Assembly: GCA_050951845.1 (NCBI GenBank)
Contig: JBMNJV010000003.1
Location: 124,001 to 188,000 of the forward strand
Length of the DNA: 64,000 nucleotides
Source: UBA5436 sp050951845
GTDB lineage: Bacteria; Bacillota; Clostridia; Saccharofermentanales; DTU023
Direction of reading: 5' to 3'
A program made the position numbers and the translations under genes. Position 1 is the first letter of the stretch. Each line of letters begins with the position of its first letter. Under the pieces are notes generated by a model, which had not been told where the DNA came from, searched no databases, and was given only the letters and a program-made list of their open reading frames with translations. Shown one piece after another: positions 61,530-64,000 of this stretch.

Positions 61530-62852
61530 ATGACGGAAGTTAGTATATTTCATTATATAGGTATAGGAATCTGTATATTGTTATCCGCCTTTTTCTCTGC
61601 TTCGGAAATAGCCTTTTCTTCTGTGAATATGATGAGACTGAAAAGCAAAGCGGAAAAAGGCAATATGCCTGCACGTCTCGCTGTTTATATTGTTGAAAAT
61701 TTTGACAATACACTATCCACGATCTTGATCGGAAATAATCTGGTTAATATTGCCGCAACTTCTATCTCAACGGTTTTAGTTATCGCTTTAGTGGGTGAAA
61801 AAGGAACCTTATTAGCCACACTTATAATTACCGTGATTATACTGATATTTGGAGAAATCACCCCGAAAATCATTGCAAAAAAAATACCTTTCCAATTTGC
61901 ATTGTTTGCATCTTTGCCCGTCAGAGTTCTGATGCTGATTCTTTCTCCGGTCATCAAAGTTGTTGTGGCAATAGTAGGACTATTCTCTAAAAGATGGAAG
62001 AACGATGAAGACGAAAAAATGACTGTAGAAGAATTGACTACAATCATAGAGCATATTGAAGACGATGGCATTATAGACAAAGATAAGTCGGATCTGCTGC
62101 AACTAACTCTGGAATTTTCAGACATCAGCGCATCCGAGATCATAACTCCGAGACGGGATTTGGTAGCTATAGACATCGATGACGACCGGGATGAAATTAT
62201 GGATATCATACTTAATACACCTTTTACCAGACTTCCTGTATATAAGGACAATTTGGATAATATTATCGGCATACTTCATGTCGGTCGTTTCCTGGAAAAG
62301 TTGATAGATGATGGCGTTGCCGGATACTCGGGAAAATTGAATGATAATGCTGATGACGATTACTCGGAGATAGACAAATTGATTATGGAGTTGATGAGAA
62401 AACCGATATTTATCTTCGAATCCAAAAAACTGCCTGAAACATTTAATATGCTCAATGCGAAAAAAACGCCTATGGCAATAATTGTTGATGAATATGGCGG
62501 TACGACCGGCTGCCTGACTGTAGAAGATATAGTTGAAGAATTAGTCGGAGAAATATGGGATGAATATGACACTATCCGTAACTACATCCGGAAGATTGAT
62601 GAAGATACTTACGAAGTGAGCGGAGATTTAGGTCTGAGAGAATTTGCACTGGAGCTTGATATAGACCGTAAATTGGTTGATAGCGAATTTAATACGATCA
62701 GCGGCTGGCTGATCGACAGATTTAACGGACTTCCGGAAGTTGGGGATGACTTCAGAATTGATAATATTTACATTAAAGTTCTTGCGGTTGATGAATATAG
62801 AGTAGATAATATTTTGGTCAGTGTACTGGATTTTGATCCGGAAGAAGAATGA
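61530..62852 (+). CDS. CNNM/CorC-type transporter, full length
   Basis: The 440-residue product has the full CNNM plan: DUF21 membrane domain (about 1-190; FFSASEIAFSSVNMMRLKSK, ILIGNNLVNIAATS, FGEITPK), a CBS pair (about 215-350; MAIIVDEYGGTTGCLTVEDI), and a CorC_HlyC C-terminal domain (about 360-436; VSGDLGLREF). A role in Mg2+ homeostasis or divalent-metal tolerance is likely. It starts 2 bp after the shorter paralog, so the two may form a heteromer. Confidence 0.92.
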   Translation: MTEVSIFHYIGIGICILLSAFFSASEIAFSSVNMMRLKSKAEKGNMPARLAVYIVENFDNTLSTILIGNNLVNIAATSISTVLVIALVGEKGTLLATLIITVIILIFGEITPKIIAKKIPFQFALFASLPVRVLMLILSPVIKVVVAIVGLFSKRWKNDEDEKMTVEELTTIIEHIEDDGIIDKDKSDLLQLTLEFSDISASEIITPRRDLVAIDIDDDRDEIMDIILNTPFTRLPVYKDNLDNIIGILHVGRFLEKLIDDGVAGYSGKLNDNADDDYSEIDKLIMELMRKPIFIFESKKLPETFNMLNAKKTPMAIIVDEYGGTTGCLTVEDIVEELVGEIWDEYDTIRNYIRKIDEDTYEVSGDLGLREFALELDIDRKLVDSEFNTISGWLIDRFNGLPEVGDDFRIDNIYIKVLAVDEYRVDNILVSVLDFDPEEE

Positions 62853-62916
62853 GACAATATAATCACTTTATATTTTTTTGATGAGAAAAATCATCGAGAA
62901 AGTGCAAGGAGGCAAA

Positions 62917-63747
62917 ATGAAAATACGTTTTATTTCTGATCTGCATTATATGGATCCGACATTATTCTCAGCAGCCCAGGCGAAAGCACATGATTTTTAT
63001 ATCAAATTTGTGTTGGATCAATTATTTAGTAAATCTGCCGATCTTTATATATCTCTGGGAGATCTGATTAATACCGGGACTGAGTTAGAAATAAAAAACA
63101 GCTATGCCTGGATTGCTGAACATCCGGAGGCGGCAACTAAATTTCATCATATATCCGGGAATCATGATTTATTGTTATATGATCGGTCAGAATGGCCGGA
63201 TACATATTATAAAGGAAACTACTTCCAATCTTTTTCCGGTTTTCATATTTTGTATTTGGAAACATCACGCATTAAGAATGTTGAAAATTATGGCGGTTAT
63301 ATTCCTCCTGAGACTATTTCATGGCTGGCAGGAATAATTGAGCAAACCGCTGATGAGCCGCTGCTTATTTTTGCCCATCATCCGCTTAAGAATACATCGC
63401 GTTTATCCTGGGAAACAATGATGCATGTTGATGAAGATAGCAATTTACAAACGGTTTTAACAAAGAAAAAGGGACCTGTTTTCTATATCAGTGCACATAA
63501 TCATTGTGATTCAATCATACGATCGGGACAATGGACCTACATACAATCTGCTTGTGAAGTGGAATATCCGGCAATTAAAAACATAGAGATTGATGCTGAG
63601 CATTTGTCTTTTTATTATGAAGATCTTGAAACTGCGGATTTAGCTGCGGCCAGAGCTGAGTTTATATCGGACATGCCGTTGTTTTCACCCTATGGGGCTC
63701 TTGCCAGAGGCAGTATTCTGGAACGTCAATTGGTTGTGAAATTTTAA
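62917..63747 (+). CDS. Calcineurin-like metallophosphoesterase
   Basis: The 276-residue product has all metal-binding motifs of the family: SDLH (Asp8, His10), GDLINTG, SGNHD, FAHHP and SAHNH. Substrate could be a phosphodiester or protein phosphate; nothing narrows it down. CAAGGAGGCAAA directly precedes the chosen ATG; a TTG at 62878 in frame would add 13 basic residues and is rejected. A perfect hairpin terminates the unit. Confidence 0.9.
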   Translation: MKIRFISDLHYMDPTLFSAAQAKAHDFYIKFVLDQLFSKSADLYISLGDLINTGTELEIKNSYAWIAEHPEAATKFHHISGNHDLLLYDRSEWPDTYYKGNYFQSFSGFHILYLETSRIKNVENYGGYIPPETISWLAGIIEQTADEPLLIFAHHPLKNTSRLSWETMMHVDEDSNLQTVLTKKKGPVFYISAHNHCDSIIRSGQWTYIQSACEVEYPAIKNIEIDAEHLSFYYEDLETADLAAARAEFISDMPLFSPYGALARGSILERQLVVKF

Positions 63748-63784
63748 ACGGATGTGAATTCTCTGAATTTAGAATGCAACAACT

Positions 63785-63822
63785 AATTATGCAATAACAT
63801 CTTATTGCATAATTGATTTTTG
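63785..63822 (+). terminator. Terminator after the metallophosphoesterase gene
   Basis: AATTATGCAATAA (63785-63797) pairs perfectly with TTATTGCATAATT (63802-63814) around a CATC loop, followed by GATTTTTG. Confidence 0.82.
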
Positions 63823-63851
63823 CATATTATAATATCTTCGAGGTGATCAAA

Positions 63852-64000
63852 ATGACATTTGTTGGCAGAAGCTACGAGTTAACAGAACTGAATAAAGAAT
63901 TCTCCAATGATAAGTTTGCAATGTCTGTAATTTATGGAAGACGCAGAGTTGGTAAAACTTATCTGATCCAAAAATTCATTGAAGATAAGAAAGGTTCTTA
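63852..64000 (+). CDS. AAA-family ATPase (3' end outside the window)
   Basis: The first 49 codons read FVGRSYELTELNKEF followed by a P-loop GRRRVGKT (about 29-36). This is the usual N-terminus of the archaeal/bacterial ATPase_2 (DUF234-linked) family of unknown function. The start ATG has AGGTGATCAAA upstream, and a TATAAT at about 63830 suggests its own promoter. The rest lies beyond the window. Confidence 0.85.
   Translation, partial: MTFVGRSYELTELNKEFSNDKFAMSVIYGRRRVGKTYLIQKFIEDKKGS

Overview
The window is AT-rich bacterial DNA from a Gram-positive, low-GC anaerobe, most likely a member of Bacillota class Clostridia. This rests on the McsB-ClpC pair, strong AGGAGG ribosome binding sites, a V-type (Ntp) ATPase operon, lipoprotein signal peptides, the carboxynorspermidine route to polyamines, and dnaX-ybaB-recR. 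I cannot name a genus from the sequence. No tRNA, rRNA, complete insertion sequence or CRISPR array was seen.

Layout. 1-3.8 kb: the end of a protein-quality-control operon (mcsB cut by the window edge, then clpC) closed by a terminator. 4.1-14.4 kb: four tandem paralogous genes for secreted proteins, each with a signal peptide, an acidic low-complexity stretch, BspA-type leucine-rich repeats and six SH3-like repeats. Genes 2 and 4 carry a near-identical leader with a palindromic operator, a -10 box and an apparently structured RNA; genes 1 and 3 carry a different leader. The array therefore looks like a duplicated two-gene unit that was later mixed by gene conversion. 14.6-23.8 kb: a V-ATPase operon whose proteolipid has the Na+-site residues and whose first gene (peripheral stalk) carries a one-base frameshift. 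23.8-28.0 kb: a DUF4349 lipoprotein, two alanine-racemase-fold genes (the first lacking the expected catalytic lysine), an isolated hisE and a small ferredoxin.

28.0-29.9 kb: a repeat-rich stretch around rsmI with a 92-bp repeat family and an exact 14-bp periodic array. 29.9-39.6 kb: housekeeping genes for polyamine synthesis, pyruvate kinase, RpiB, Lon, MazG, an S4 RNA-binding protein and a DivIC/FtsB-like protein. On the minus strand, 39.7-42.6 kb holds recR, ybaB, dnaX and the SRP RNA. 42.7-51.7 kb: a heterodimeric ABC exporter, an AAA/DUF4143 ATPase, purine nucleoside phosphorylase, a DUF2927-like lipoprotein and an RlmD-type rRNA methyltransferase.

51.8-58.6 kb is accessory in character: an XRE regulator, a decayed WYL-type regulator beside a GyrI-like protein, a C_GCAxxG_C_C protein, a zinc-ribbon membrane protein, an unrecognised pair of membrane genes, a short macro-domain gene and several tandem repeats, including a second cluster of the repeat family seen near rsmI. 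58.6-64.0 kb returns to ordinary genes: ThpR, a DUF362 protein, two CNNM/CorC transporters, a metallophosphoesterase and the start of another AAA ATPase.

The parts most worth following up are the four-gene surface array with its duplicated leader RNA, the dispersed 92/103-bp repeat family, the racemase-fold protein without its lysine, and the stalk-subunit frameshift.
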